The notes beneath the pieces were generated by a model that searched no databases, was not told where the DNA came from, and saw only the letters and a program-made list of their open reading frames with translations. The position numbers and the translations under genes were made by a program. Shown one piece after another: positions 1 through 8,729 of a DNA stretch of 64,000 nucleotides; within the stretch, counting starts at the first letter, position 1, and each line of letters starts with the position of its first letter. Origin of the DNA: Pirellulaceae bacterium (GTDB taxonomy: Bacteria > Planctomycetota > Planctomycetia > Pirellulales > Pirellulaceae). The stretch spans positions 1-64,000 of the forward strand of contig JAHBXT010000004.1 in NCBI GenBank assembly GCA_019636385.1, given 5' to 3'.

Positions 1-1438
1 GTTGCGTCAGGTCCGCACAGGTGGAGCCCGGCGTATTGACGCGAATGAACTGGTCACACACCTCACGATAAGCTGCCAGAGGCGCATGAACCCCTTTGGC
101 TACCAGTATTCGATAGTCACCAGGCTGAATGCCACACGAGATCAACTGCTGTAGGCTGAAAGGCACCATCCGTTTTGAAGTCAGTAGCAACGTCAGCGGC
201 TGGTCGACCACTTGAACTACTGCCGACAAACCTTGGTCGTACTGGATGATGCCTCCGTGCCGCGCCTTCGGTTCACAGAATTTGCCATTGTGCAACGAGC
301 GAACTTGAACTCGCACTTGCAGAGGTGGTCCATGGAGCTGATCCGTGTGCCCACCGACCTCCAACGACACGATAGCTCCGACGCCAGCCTGCTGGCATCG
401 AGCAACCGCCGCCAAGTCGTAGATGCACACCAAGGCCGGCCCCAACTGACGCTGCAACAGCGATTGGGCGATGAACGTTCCGTCAGCGGCTGACCCTCCG
501 CCTACGTTGTCACCCATATCTAACAGGCAAACTGGTGTTGGTGAAATATGTGTGACAAGCTGTAGCGCCTCGTGCAGGCTGACCAGTTGACCAATCAACT
601 CGTGGCGGTGTGACCACAGGCTGTCGGCGAGCTGGTCGGCAAATTGATTCGCCAACTTCGGATCGGCATCGGTAATAACGATGGCTGACGCGCCCATTTC
701 GAACACATCAGCGTAGGGAAATCCCAACAGAACACTATTGGACAGGACTCGTGGCTGCAACAGTTGTTGGTCCGCCAAATCGAAGTGTCGTCGAAGATGC
801 GGCTCGGCGGTACACTGCCGTTCGATGTTGATTACCAAGGGAGGAAAGCGAGCTGCCATCACCGGATGCACGCGACCTGTCAGTGTATCGACCATCAATC
901 GAGCCGCCTCAAGTCCGCGCTCCCGCTGATCCAAATGAGGATTGGTTCGATAGGCAATCAAAGCCGTGCATGCTTGGACCATTTGGGCGGATAGATTTGC
1001 GTGAGGGTCCAAGGTCGCGATGACTGGTACTTCACCGGGCAATGCCTGGCGAACTTGGCTGAGCCAGTAGCCATCCGCATCCAAGTGAGCCTCAGACACC
1101 GCCGCACCATGAGCGGCTACTAGCAAGCCATCTAATGGTTTGTTACGCTCAACCAGCGCTCGTATGTGATCGACCAGGCTGTCCAGCGCTTCGGCAGCGA
1201 TCGGTCCACTGGGCGTCGCCCGGGCTACCATGAGTGGCACTGGCTGTATAGCTTGATCCTTGGCCAATTGATGTAAACCGCTGATAAATCCACCGATTTC
1301 ATGATGGCTGCTGCCGAGGCGTGTAACCAGTTCGCTACCCTCAAGGTACAAGTCGTCCTGAAAATGACGCAGGGTCGTCCGCTGTTGGACAAACGTGTTG
1401 GACTCGTGCAGTAGACCGAGAATGCCAATGCGCAACAT
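1..1438 (-). CDS. M81 family metallopeptidase (MlrC-like), C-terminus cut by window edge
   Basis: Reading the minus strand from the ATG at 1436-1438 gives an open frame of about 479 codons that runs off the left edge without a stop. The N-terminus has the hallmark G-x-L-H-E-S-N-T-F of the M81/DUF1485 (microcystinase C) family. Two further family motifs are visible: T-L-D-P-H-A-N near residues 142-148 and Y-R-T-N-P-H-L-D about 20-25 residues later. Their Asp and His residues correspond to the metal ligands known for MlrC. Family members hydrolyse small peptides or other amide bonds and are usually 480-530 aa, so only a short tail is probably missing. The gene diverges from an RraA-family gene 135 bp away, suggesting a shared promoter region. 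The physiological substrate is unknown; microcystin degradation should not be assumed. Confidence 0.87.
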   Translation of the reverse strand, partial: MLRIGILGLLHESNTFVQQRTTLRHFQDDLYLEGSELVTRLGSSHHEIGGFISGLHQLAKDQAIQPVPLMVARATPSGPIAAEALDSLVDHIRALVERNKPLDGLLVAAHGAAVSEAHLDADGYWLSQVRQALPGEVPVIATLDPHANLSAQMVQACTALIAYRTNPHLDQRERGLEAARLMVDTLTGRVHPVMAARFPPLVINIERQCTAEPHLRRHFDLADQQLLQPRVLSNSVLLGFPYADVFEMGASAIVITDADPKLANQFADQLADSLWSHRHELIGQLVSLHEALQLVTHISPTPVCLLDMGDNVGGGSAADGTFIAQSLLQRQLGPALVCIYDLAAVARCQQAGVGAIVSLEVGGHTDQLHGPPLQVRVQVRSLHNGKFCEPKARHGGIIQYDQGLSAVVQVVDQPLTLLLTSKRMVPFSLQQLISCGIQPGDYRILVAKGVHAPLAAYREVCDQFIRVNTPGSTCADLTQ

Positions 1439-1559
1439 GATTTAAGTAGACGCGAGGATGGGAATCCATGCAGCCGTGCTCTGCGAGTCGGCTGCAGTGA
1501 ACTATTCTAGCCGTTACGCACAACCGAATTGCCACAACGAGCAGAATTCATTTTTCCAC

Positions 1560-1564
1560 AGGAG
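1560..1564 (+). promoter_or_regulatory. Ribosome-binding site deciding the RraA-family start
   Basis: AGGAG lies 9 bp before a GTG at 1574. The frame is open back to a TTG at 1529, but that codon has no comparable site, so GTG 1574 is preferred. Confidence 0.6.
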
Positions 1565-1573
1565 ATTGGCAAC

Positions 1574-2236
1574 GTGCATGATTATCATCAACTGCGATCC
1601 TTGCTGTACAGTGCCGTAGTGTGCGATGCACTGGACAGCTTGGGCTATCACCATCAATCGCCCCGCCCTGCCCTGCACTTGCAGACTCGAATGCCAACTG
1701 CGGACAACAGTGTGCTGATTGGTCGTTGCAAGACAACCCTGTGGGCCGACATGTATCACCACGATTCACGACCATACGAACTGGAATTGCGCGCCGTGGA
1801 TTCCTGCCAGTCAGACGATGTGCTGATTGCGGCAGCCGGAGGTTCAACACGCAGTGGAATTTGGGGCGAGCTGTTAACCACAGCCGCCCTCAAGCATGGA
1901 TGCGTTGGCGCGATCATCGACGGTGCCGTTCGCGATACAGCAAAAATGACAGCGATTGGCTTCCCCGTATTTGCCAGGGGCACTTGCGTTTACGACAGTC
2001 TTCACCGCCAGCGCGTGATTGACATGGATGTTGCCGTGGAAATTGACTCGGTTGTCTTTCGGCCTGGCGAATTGGTCATTGCCGATGCGGATGGAATTGT
2101 AGTGATTCCCGAAGATGTGGAACAGGAAGCACTATCTCGGGCGCTGGCCAAAGTAACCGGCGAAGATCGCGTCCGCCAGGCGATTCAATCCGGCCTCAGT
2201 GCCAAACAGGCGTTTGACAAGTATGGCATCCTCTAG
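1574..2236 (+). CDS. RraA family protein (aldolase / demethylmenaquinone-methyltransferase-like fold)
   Basis: The 220-aa product shows the RraA family pattern. It has an early D-A-L-D-S-L-G, a central G-G-S-T-R-S-G-I-W-G-E-L-L-T-x-A-A segment, the G-A-I-I-D-G-A-V-R-D motif that carries the conserved Arg-Asp pair, and a late G-D/E-L-V-I-A-D-A-D-G-I-V-V-I-P. Characterised relatives are 4-hydroxy-4-methyl-2-oxoglutarate/oxaloacetate aldolases with a bound divalent metal, or RraA itself, an RNase E inhibitor. A metabolic aldolase or decarboxylase role is more likely here because the neighbours are an M81 peptidase and a Tat-exported protein. No signal peptide is seen, so it is probably cytoplasmic. 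The start was moved to GTG 1574 because of the AGGAG just upstream. The exact substrate cannot be read from the sequence. Confidence 0.85.
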   Translation: MHDYHQLRSLLYSAVVCDALDSLGYHHQSPRPALHLQTRMPTADNSVLIGRCKTTLWADMYHHDSRPYELELRAVDSCQSDDVLIAAAGGSTRSGIWGELLTTAALKHGCVGAIIDGAVRDTAKMTAIGFPVFARGTCVYDSLHRQRVIDMDVAVEIDSVVFRPGELVIADADGIVVIPEDVEQEALSRALAKVTGEDRVRQAIQSGLSAKQAFDKYGIL

Positions 2237-2336
2237 CAGATAAGGTATAACCAGCCCTACGGATCACAGTGAACAAACGGCTGCGCTCACCAGTAGGTGG
2301 ATTGCCCTCGCATTCTATTGCACACAGAATTTCGGC

Positions 2337-3605
2337 ATGGCTCAATACCCCAGCTTCGAACTTGTCAACTTACAGAGCCGCAGCCGCCGAGAGTTCTTTG
2401 CTGCCACCGTCGGCATGGGTGCAGGCTGGATGGCGCAGCGACAGTTACCTGCCGCGCCGACCGCAAGCAGTAAGAAGAAAGTCGCCGGAGTAGTCACCAT
2501 CTATCGGCCCAACTCACACGCCGACGTCATCCTGACCAAGATCTTGCAAGGCTGGAAGCACGATGGTGGCCTGGGACCGAATTTGGAACTGGTGTCACTG
2601 TACGTCGATCAATTCCCAGCCGATGACATGTCAGTCGGTTTTGCCAGGCAGCACGGCTTTCGGATGTGCCGGTCGATTCGTGAAGCGCTAACCCTAGGTG
2701 GTTCAAGACTGGCCGTAGATGGAGTGATCAGTATTGGTGAACATGGCGACTATCCGTACAACGAACTTGGCCAGCACCTCTATCCGCGCAGGAGGTTTTT
2801 CCAAGAGATACTAGATACATTCTCAGAATGCGGCAGCGTCGTACCGGTATTCAACGACAAGCATCCTGGACCACAGTGGGACGACGCCCAGTGGATGTAT
2901 CGGCGGGCACGCGAGTTAAACGTGCCTTGGATGGCAGGCTCTTCCGCTCCGGTCGGCTATCGAACACCGGATGTAACGCTCGCCTGGGGAGCCGAAGTGA
3001 AAAGCTGCCTTGCAATTGGCTATTCGGGATTAGACATTTACGGCATCCATACGCTCGAATTCTTGCAGAGCATAGTGGAACGGCGGGCTCGATCAGAGCG
3101 GGGCATCCAGTTCGTTCACTGTCGTCCGTTGGCCGATGTGCAGCCATTGATTGCCGAGGGGCTCATCGACGCCCAGTTGCTAAAGGATGCGCTTGAGTGC
3201 GCTCAAGCCCCGTCGGTGGCAATTGCCGAGTCTGAACATCAGGACACCGCCTTGTTCGTAGTGGGCTATCGTGATGGATTAGTGGTTCCTGTGTTGATGC
3301 TGGCAGGTTCGGCCAAAGCGATTACCGCAGCAGTGAAGACGACCACCGGCGATCAAGTCGTAACCCGTTTTGATGAGCGCACCGAACCTCGCTATCCGCA
3401 CTTTGCCTGCCTGCTCAAAGGGATTGAGTCGATGATTCATACTGGCCAGCCCGCCTACCCTGTTGAGCGCAACATGTTGACCGCAGGTGCCCTGGACCGA
3501 CTCATGACGTCGCGACACCAAGGATTTCGGCGGTTAGAAACTCCAGAGTTGGCCATTGCATATCAACCGGTCGATTACGCTTATGGCGATCACCTCAAGC
3601 TCTAG
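2337..3605 (+). CDS. Tat-exported conserved protein of unknown function
   Basis: The 422-aa product begins with a clear twin-arginine signal: S-R-R-E-F-F at residues 16-21 followed by a short hydrophobic Ala/Gly-rich stretch, with probable cleavage near residue 40-45. It is therefore likely exported folded, possibly with a cofactor. The mature part starts with V-A-G-V-V-T-I-Y and then S-H-A-D-V-I, an alternating hydrophobic pattern suggestive of an alpha/beta fold. No catalytic motif I can name is present, and the protein resembles Tat-tagged conserved hypotheticals frequent in planctomycetes. It lies 100 bp downstream of the RraA-family gene on the same strand. A Gfo/Idh-like or metal-dependent enzyme is possible but unproven. 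Confidence 0.75.
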   Translation: MAQYPSFELVNLQSRSRREFFAATVGMGAGWMAQRQLPAAPTASSKKKVAGVVTIYRPNSHADVILTKILQGWKHDGGLGPNLELVSLYVDQFPADDMSVGFARQHGFRMCRSIREALTLGGSRLAVDGVISIGEHGDYPYNELGQHLYPRRRFFQEILDTFSECGSVVPVFNDKHPGPQWDDAQWMYRRARELNVPWMAGSSAPVGYRTPDVTLAWGAEVKSCLAIGYSGLDIYGIHTLEFLQSIVERRARSERGIQFVHCRPLADVQPLIAEGLIDAQLLKDALECAQAPSVAIAESEHQDTALFVVGYRDGLVVPVLMLAGSAKAITAAVKTTTGDQVVTRFDERTEPRYPHFACLLKGIESMIHTGQPAYPVERNMLTAGALDRLMTSRHQGFRRLETPELAIAYQPVDYAYGDHLKL

Positions 3606-3623
3606 GCCGTACCAAAGGATGCC

Positions 3624-4739
3624 ATGAAGCAGTCAAGGAATGTGACGAAGTTGTTGGCCCACGCCTGTGTGTGGTTGGTTGTCGTCTGGGGGGTCGTGCG
3701 TTCGGTTCAGAATTCAACCAATCAATTGCAAGCACAACAGGTCGAGTTGGACGAGCGGGCCGACCGGTTGGAGCAGGAGGCAACAGAGCTTGAAGCGTCA
3801 GCGGCGGCCGGCACCGAGGCTGAATCAAGCAGCGCCGCCAGCCAACAGGCAACGCTTTTGCGGCATCAGGCGGCGAAAGTCCGCACTGAAGCACGTGATT
3901 TTTGGAAGGCCGATTGGCGATATTTGGCGCTGTCCGGGTTGGCCTACGCAGTTGGAATGCTGTTTGCCGCTGGTTACTGGTTGGTATGTCTGGGAGCCCT
4001 GGGGCAGCGCGTACCTTGGCGCCAGGCATTGTGGGCTTACTTCTATGGTGGCCTTGGCAAGTATGTTCCCGGCAAAGCCATGGTGATTGTGGTAAGACTG
4101 TCAGTGCTGACCGCGCATGGTGTGCGACAGGTGGCTACGATGCTCACCATTTTCATGGAGACGTTAACCATGATGGCCGTGGGTGGCGCGGTCGCGGCTG
4201 GTAGTCTTATTCTATTGAACCTTGACTGGCGGTTCTCCCTATTAGCGGCTGGGCTATTGCTGTCGATGTTGCTCCCGACCTCTCCGCCACTGTTGCGTTA
4301 TTTGTTAAAACGCTTTCAACCTGGAGTAGCCCAAGAGACGCTGGAGCAGTGGTCCAGTCGGCTGAACATTGGACTGATGTTTTACGGTTGGCTGATTCTC
4401 GGTTTCGCCTGGTTAGCGTTTGGATTAAGCTTAGGTTGCGTATTGCAAGGTTTGCCGAGTACCCAAGTAGCCGGCGTAGGGCAGGTGCAGTTTTGGTTGA
4501 GCGTCTACGGAGCCTGCGCGCTGGCCGTCGTGCTGGGATTTGTGTCGTTGGTACCAGGTGGAGCCGGTGTGCGCGAGGTGATATTGTCGATGGTTTTGGC
4601 CCCAGTCGTCGGACCAACTGCCGCCCTGTGCTGTGCGGTTTGGCTACGCGTCGTGTGGTTGATTACCGAACTGGTGATGGTTGGTGTTTGCTATTTTTTA
4701 CGTCTACCCGCTCAAGTTCAACTTGCTAAGTCGCCATGA
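3624..4739 (+). CDS. Lysylphosphatidylglycerol synthase-type transmembrane (flippase-like) protein
   Basis: This 371-aa integral membrane protein has the two signatures of the LPG_synthase_TM/UPF0104 family: G-G-L-G-K-Y-V-P-G-K near residue 138 and L-V-P-G-G-A-G-V-R-E near residue 312. About eight transmembrane segments can be seen. Between the first segment (residues 10-28) and the second lies an Ala/Glu/Gln-rich stretch (about 32-85) predicted to form a coiled coil outside the membrane core. The family includes the flippase domain of MprF and many proteins linked to lipid-bound sugar pathways. It has an AAGGA site at 3615-3619, and its stop overlaps the next gene's ATG (ATGA). With the two glycosyltransferase-type genes behind it, a role in moving a lipid-linked sugar across the membrane is a reasonable inference. 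Confidence 0.85.
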   Translation: MKQSRNVTKLLAHACVWLVVVWGVVRSVQNSTNQLQAQQVELDERADRLEQEATELEASAAAGTEAESSSAASQQATLLRHQAAKVRTEARDFWKADWRYLALSGLAYAVGMLFAAGYWLVCLGALGQRVPWRQALWAYFYGGLGKYVPGKAMVIVVRLSVLTAHGVRQVATMLTIFMETLTMMAVGGAVAAGSLILLNLDWRFSLLAAGLLLSMLLPTSPPLLRYLLKRFQPGVAQETLEQWSSRLNIGLMFYGWLILGFAWLAFGLSLGCVLQGLPSTQVAGVGQVQFWLSVYGACALAVVLGFVSLVPGGAGVREVILSMVLAPVVGPTAALCCAVWLRVVWLITELVMVGVCYFLRLPAQVQLAKSP

Positions 4740-5743
4740 GCATATCCATTGTCGTGCCGGTCTATAACGAACAAGATAGCTTGGTCGAACTGCACCGACA
4801 AATTGCTGAGACTGCGGACGATGCCAAGCTGGACTTCGAGCTGCTGCTGATCGACGATGGTTCCACCGATCAATCGTGGCATACAATCCACAGCCTAAGC
4901 CAACGGCATGCTAATGTGCGCGGTGTTCGCTTGCGGCGAAACTTTGGCAAGGCAGCGGCCCTGGCGGCTGGTTTTGATCGAGCCCGTGGGTCGGTAGTCA
5001 TTTCGATGGATGCCGACTTGCAGGATGATCCACGTGAGATCCCGCGACTGTTAGTCGAGCTTGATAGGGGGTTTGATGTTGTTTCCGGTTGGAAGGAGAT
5101 TCGAAATGATCCCTGGCACAAGGTTTGGCCTAGTCGAGTCTTCAACTGGCTAATCAACCGCCTGACAAACGTCTATCTGCACGACCACAATTGTGGATTG
5201 AAGGCCTATCGCCGCGAGGTGCTCAGCGAAGTCCACTTGTACGGTGAAATGCATCGCTTCGTTCCGGTATTGGCAGCTGCGCGCGGATTTCGCGTTACGG
5301 AGATTTCCGTTCAACATCGACCTCGACAACACGGGCATTCCAAATACGGTTGGGAGCGATTCATCAAAGGTTTTCTAGACCTAATGACGGTTCACTTTCT
5401 GACGGGCTACGGCAATCGCCCTCAGCACCTGTTGGGATCGTTTGGCTTGATCAGCTTTGGCCTCGGGAATGTAGGGCTGTTGATCTTGTCGGTATGGTGG
5501 GCCGTCAGTCGATTGGCGACAGATGCGACGGTCCTTCACCTGCACCAGCGGGCCAGTTTTTATTTTTGCATCTTAGCAGTACTGCTGGGAATTCAGTTGG
5601 TTAGCATGGGATTCCTGGCCGAGTTGATTACCGCTATGCTCCGCCCCGATCGGGCACCCTACAGCGTGGCCAATGATACCGACCAGTCCGATCAGGCTTC
5701 GAACGGACGGTTGGTCAAGTCGACCTTGAAACCGAGGGAATAG
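4736..5743 (+). CDS. Family 2 glycosyltransferase, polyprenyl-phosphate sugar transferase type (GtrB/ArnC/DPM1-like)
   Basis: The 335-aa product has a GT-A domain with the nucleotide-sugar motifs V-V-P-V-Y-N-E (residues 6-12), I-D-D-G-S-T-D (about 39-45) and M-D-A-D-L-Q-D-D-P (about 91-99), all typical of polyprenyl-phosphate glucosyl/mannosyl/Ara4FN transferases. A central H-R-P-R-x-H-G-x-S-K-Y segment is also characteristic of this subgroup. Two C-terminal transmembrane helices (about 225-250 and 262-290) anchor it with the catalytic part in the cytoplasm. It should transfer a sugar from a nucleotide donor to a polyprenyl phosphate. The ATG overlaps the stop of the preceding flippase-like gene by 4 bp, so translation is probably coupled, and a GT-C-type protein follows 2 bp later. 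Confidence 0.9.
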   Translation: MSISIVVPVYNEQDSLVELHRQIAETADDAKLDFELLLIDDGSTDQSWHTIHSLSQRHANVRGVRLRRNFGKAAALAAGFDRARGSVVISMDADLQDDPREIPRLLVELDRGFDVVSGWKEIRNDPWHKVWPSRVFNWLINRLTNVYLHDHNCGLKAYRREVLSEVHLYGEMHRFVPVLAAARGFRVTEISVQHRPRQHGHSKYGWERFIKGFLDLMTVHFLTGYGNRPQHLLGSFGLISFGLGNVGLLILSVWWAVSRLATDATVLHLHQRASFYFCILAVLLGIQLVSMGFLAELITAMLRPDRAPYSVANDTDQSDQASNGRLVKSTLKPRE

Positions 5744-5745
5744 AA

Positions 5746-7539
5746 TTGAGCAAGGAAGTACCATTCCACGGCAGGCAGGCAATCTTGGCTAGTGATTTGT
5801 CTTCAAGGTCCAATCGCCAGGGCTGGATAGGAATTTGCGTCCTATTGATCGCGGCAGCCGTTCAACTGGTGCGCATCGCCACTGTTCAGTCCAGCACCGG
5901 CGAAACACCATTCCTCAGCGCCAATGATCGCAGTCGTTGGTGCACGATCCTGTCACTGGTCGTTAATGGCAGCTACGCCATTGATGAAGTCATTGAAATT
6001 CGCGATCCGCAAACCAATCGCCGCACTTGGTACACGATTGACCTGGTTCAGCATCGTGGCCGGGATGGTCTTCAGCACTATTACAGCAGCAAACCTCCAC
6101 TACTGCCAACTGTGTATGCTGGCGTGTACTGGCTGGTGCGTGCTACCACAGGCGCTACGCTGATGGCTCAGCCATTCTTGGTGGCCCGCCTGATGCTTGT
6201 GCTGGTCAACTTGTTACCGCTAGTTGGACTGTGGTGGCTGCTGATCAGTTGGGCGCGGCGAGCTCAACTGGACGACTTGCGTTTTGGAGCGTTGGCAGCC
6301 TTCGCAACGCTGGGTACATTCCTGTCTACCTTCTCGAACACACTCAACAATCACTTGCCAGCCGCAGTCGCTGCAGGTGTGTCGTTGGCTTGCCTGCTAA
6401 GAATCATCCATCACGCAGATCGCCGTCGCCGCTGGTTTGCCTTATGCGGACTATCAACCAGCTTTCTGGCTGCCAATGAAATGCCGGCACTGTCGTGGCT
6501 GGTGCTGGTTGGCTTGATATTGTTGGGAGTTGATTGGCGAAAGACGTTGGGGGTCTATGCGCCCTCACTAGTGCCTATCACCCTAGCGTTCTTTGCAACC
6601 AACTATTGGGCGCATGGCACATTCCGACCAGCTTATTCGCAGCGGGGCCTGGGAGCATCGATTACAACCTTACCGCTAAGTGAAAGCGAAGATGTCTCGC
6701 AATTGGACGTTGCGCAATTGGCCCAAGCGCTGGCACCGCACAACATCCACCTGAGTCCCCAAGCCAAAATCGGTCGCGCCAGACGCAATACACAACTGTG
6801 GGAATTGTGGGACGAGTCGTCTCAGTGGCGACTGGCATTGAAAGCCGATCTAGCAAACCAAACTGTGGGTATCTATCACTGGGGAGATTGGTACGATTTC
6901 CCGACCAGCTATTGGGTGGATGGCAAGAAACAGGGTGTGGATATCGGTGAACCCAGTCGAGTGCGTTACGCCATGCACTGCCTGGTTGGACACCATGGCA
7001 TTTTTAGCCTTACTCCATTTTGGATTTTCAGCTTGATCGGCGCGGTTGGAATCGGCTGGCACTGGCTGGCCAATCGGCAGTTCACTCCTGACAGCTTTCT
7101 ACTAACTGTCGCAATTGCGATGACCAGTATTGTTGTGCTGATTTTCTATTGGATGCGGCCAGTGGACGATCGAAATTATGGAGGCGTATGTAGCGGGTTG
7201 CGCTGGGTCTTTTGGTTGTATCCCTTGTGGTTCTGGCTAGCCATTGCGGGCATCAAATCGACTCGCTTCACGGGAGCTTGGACATTAATCGTGACGATGT
7301 TGCTAGTCAGCATTTTTTCCGCGACTTATCCGTGGAAGAATCCGTGGTCGCATCCGTGGCTGATGCACTGGATTCCTCTTTCAGTCCAAGATAGTCCATC
7401 CACCGCCGCTGCTTATCCCCAAGTGGCGGTTGCGATTGCTGCTGAGCTGCCTGAGAAATCTGCAGCTCCATATCAGCTCGCTCGCGAGCTATCTTCGCAC
7501 GTTCTAACGATAGATCGATCTCCGCCTGCCGAAGCTTAG
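5746..7539 (+). CDS. Multi-pass membrane protein, GT-C glycosyltransferase-like
   Basis: The 597-aa protein has roughly ten to eleven hydrophobic segments. An Asp-containing loop follows the first one (S-A-N-D-R-S-R-W near residues 58-65), and a Y-Y-S-S-K-P-P-L-L-P motif lies near residues 109-118, resembling the K-P-P-L loop of ArnT/PMT-type GT-C transferases. Such enzymes take a sugar from a polyprenyl-phosphate donor outside the membrane, which fits the preceding GT2. The start is a TTG at 5746, two bases after the previous stop, with GAGG at 5734-5737. The last hydrophobic segment ends near nt 7325. The remaining 3' part is antisense to the coiled-coil gene for 233 bp. Assignment as an active transferase is an inference. 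Confidence 0.72.
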   Translation: MSKEVPFHGRQAILASDLSSRSNRQGWIGICVLLIAAAVQLVRIATVQSSTGETPFLSANDRSRWCTILSLVVNGSYAIDEVIEIRDPQTNRRTWYTIDLVQHRGRDGLQHYYSSKPPLLPTVYAGVYWLVRATTGATLMAQPFLVARLMLVLVNLLPLVGLWWLLISWARRAQLDDLRFGALAAFATLGTFLSTFSNTLNNHLPAAVAAGVSLACLLRIIHHADRRRRWFALCGLSTSFLAANEMPALSWLVLVGLILLGVDWRKTLGVYAPSLVPITLAFFATNYWAHGTFRPAYSQRGLGASITTLPLSESEDVSQLDVAQLAQALAPHNIHLSPQAKIGRARRNTQLWELWDESSQWRLALKADLANQTVGIYHWGDWYDFPTSYWVDGKKQGVDIGEPSRVRYAMHCLVGHHGIFSLTPFWIFSLIGAVGIGWHWLANRQFTPDSFLLTVAIAMTSIVVLIFYWMRPVDDRNYGGVCSGLRWVFWLYPLWFWLAIAGIKSTRFTGAWTLIVTMLLVSIFSATYPWKNPWSHPWLMHWIPLSVQDSPSTAAAYPQVAVAIAAELPEKSAAPYQLARELSSHVLTIDRSPPAEA

Positions 7540-8503
7540 CCTCCCACTCCTGCTGGATTTCTTGCAGCTTCTGCCGCTCCTGCAGAATAAGTTCATCGGC
7601 ATCCAGCAGTCCAGCCAAGCCGACAGCGCCAATAGCAACACCTTCTCGTGAGTCCGATTGAGCAGCCACGATTCTTCGCAAATCTTCGATCTCCTCGTCT
7701 CGTCGCGCGATCTCCTCGTCAGTGGCCGCAATCACCCGCTCGATTTCCAATCGTTGGCTGCGCGAACATTCGCCGCTGCTTGAATCTGAGTCAAGTTGCG
7801 TAAGCATCCTTTGCTTGCGCTGCTCCCAAGTCAATTGCTCCAAGCCCGATGCTCCAGCCATCGTGCTGCCAGCTATGCCAGTGGCTTGTTGAGCCAATCT
7901 GGTCGCGAGATCTTCGTTTTGAGTGCGCAGCATTTCCCGGTCACGTTCGGCCTGAGTTAGCTGGTCTTCCAAATCCCTCATCCCAGCGATGGCGATCTCC
8001 AGTCGATCTATTTCTTCAAGGACCACAGACATTTCGCGCTGCCGCAATCCGTTCGTATGACTCGTCGAGTTGCTGGCTGCGAACTTGGCTTGCCAGCGTC
8101 GTTCCATATCAAGTTGAATCTCCAGCACATCGCGGCGCATCGCCGCCCTCTGCTCATTCATGGCGTCGGCCAACAGCAACCGAAACTCTGTGCGCCAATT
8201 GTGTAGAGTCTGGCCGATGAGTTCACTCATCTGCTGAACGGCCAGTGTGGACGAATCGTTATCAACCACTGCTGTCGGTTGACTGGGGGATGGTGAAGCC
8301 GTTGCCGAGTTGTTATTCCAGGAGGATAAATTCTGAGCCGCTGATTGTCCCACTTCGCCCCAGCGCCCAGACTGCCGCACAGGGTCTCCAACAGCAGTTT
8401 CGACACCCGTCTCCGGATCGCTGGAAAAGCGCTGTAAGCGCTCTTTCAACGAACTAGCCAGATTGGCCAATTCGCTCGCTTTGATCGGAAAATTCTGGGG
8501 CAT
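7307..8503 (-). CDS. Coiled-coil protein of unknown function
   Basis: The product of about 398 aa is dominated by Glu/Gln/Arg/Leu-rich helical stretches. The clearest coiled coils lie at about residues 110-200 and 240-350, separated by a Gly/Ser-rich linker. The N-terminus has a short conserved-looking segment (F-P-I-K-A-S-E-L-A-N-L), and the C-terminus has a compact R-R-W-M-D-Y-L-G-L-K-E-E patch before a Ser/Thr/Asp-rich tail. No signal peptide or membrane segment is seen. The frame can begin at TTG 8527; I prefer ATG 8503 because the conserved segment starts there. Its 3' end overlaps the convergent membrane-protein gene by 233 bp. A cytoskeletal or scaffold role is possible but not supported by a specific motif. 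Confidence 0.75.
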   Translation of the reverse strand: MPQNFPIKASELANLASSLKERLQRFSSDPETGVETAVGDPVRQSGRWGEVGQSAAQNLSSWNNNSATASPSPSQPTAVVDNDSSTLAVQQMSELIGQTLHNWRTEFRLLLADAMNEQRAAMRRDVLEIQLDMERRWQAKFAASNSTSHTNGLRQREMSVVLEEIDRLEIAIAGMRDLEDQLTQAERDREMLRTQNEDLATRLAQQATGIAGSTMAGASGLEQLTWEQRKQRMLTQLDSDSSSGECSRSQRLEIERVIAATDEEIARRDEEIEDLRRIVAAQSDSREGVAIGAVGLAGLLDADELILQERQKLQEIQQEWEAKLRQAEIDLSLERAKIARERADMELQISQAAQQQSQPPLGDKQRRWMDYLGLKEESSASATDATTDSSTDKSRKKC

Positions 8504-8729
8504 TTTGTGTCGAGACCGGTTGCGCAATTCCCGCAGATGATTGGGGAATTCTCCAGTTATTCCTACTATCTTTTATGGAGGGACGCATAGCCGATCCGCT
8601 CCAGTCGAGCTGGGCATGTGTAGGGCCACTAGGCTAGAATGGGGTCGTAGCGATAATGCTGGTCCTACCAGCTACATTTTGGTACTTTGACCGCCATACC
8701 CTATTCGCCATTTGCCTAGTCTGTCGGCC

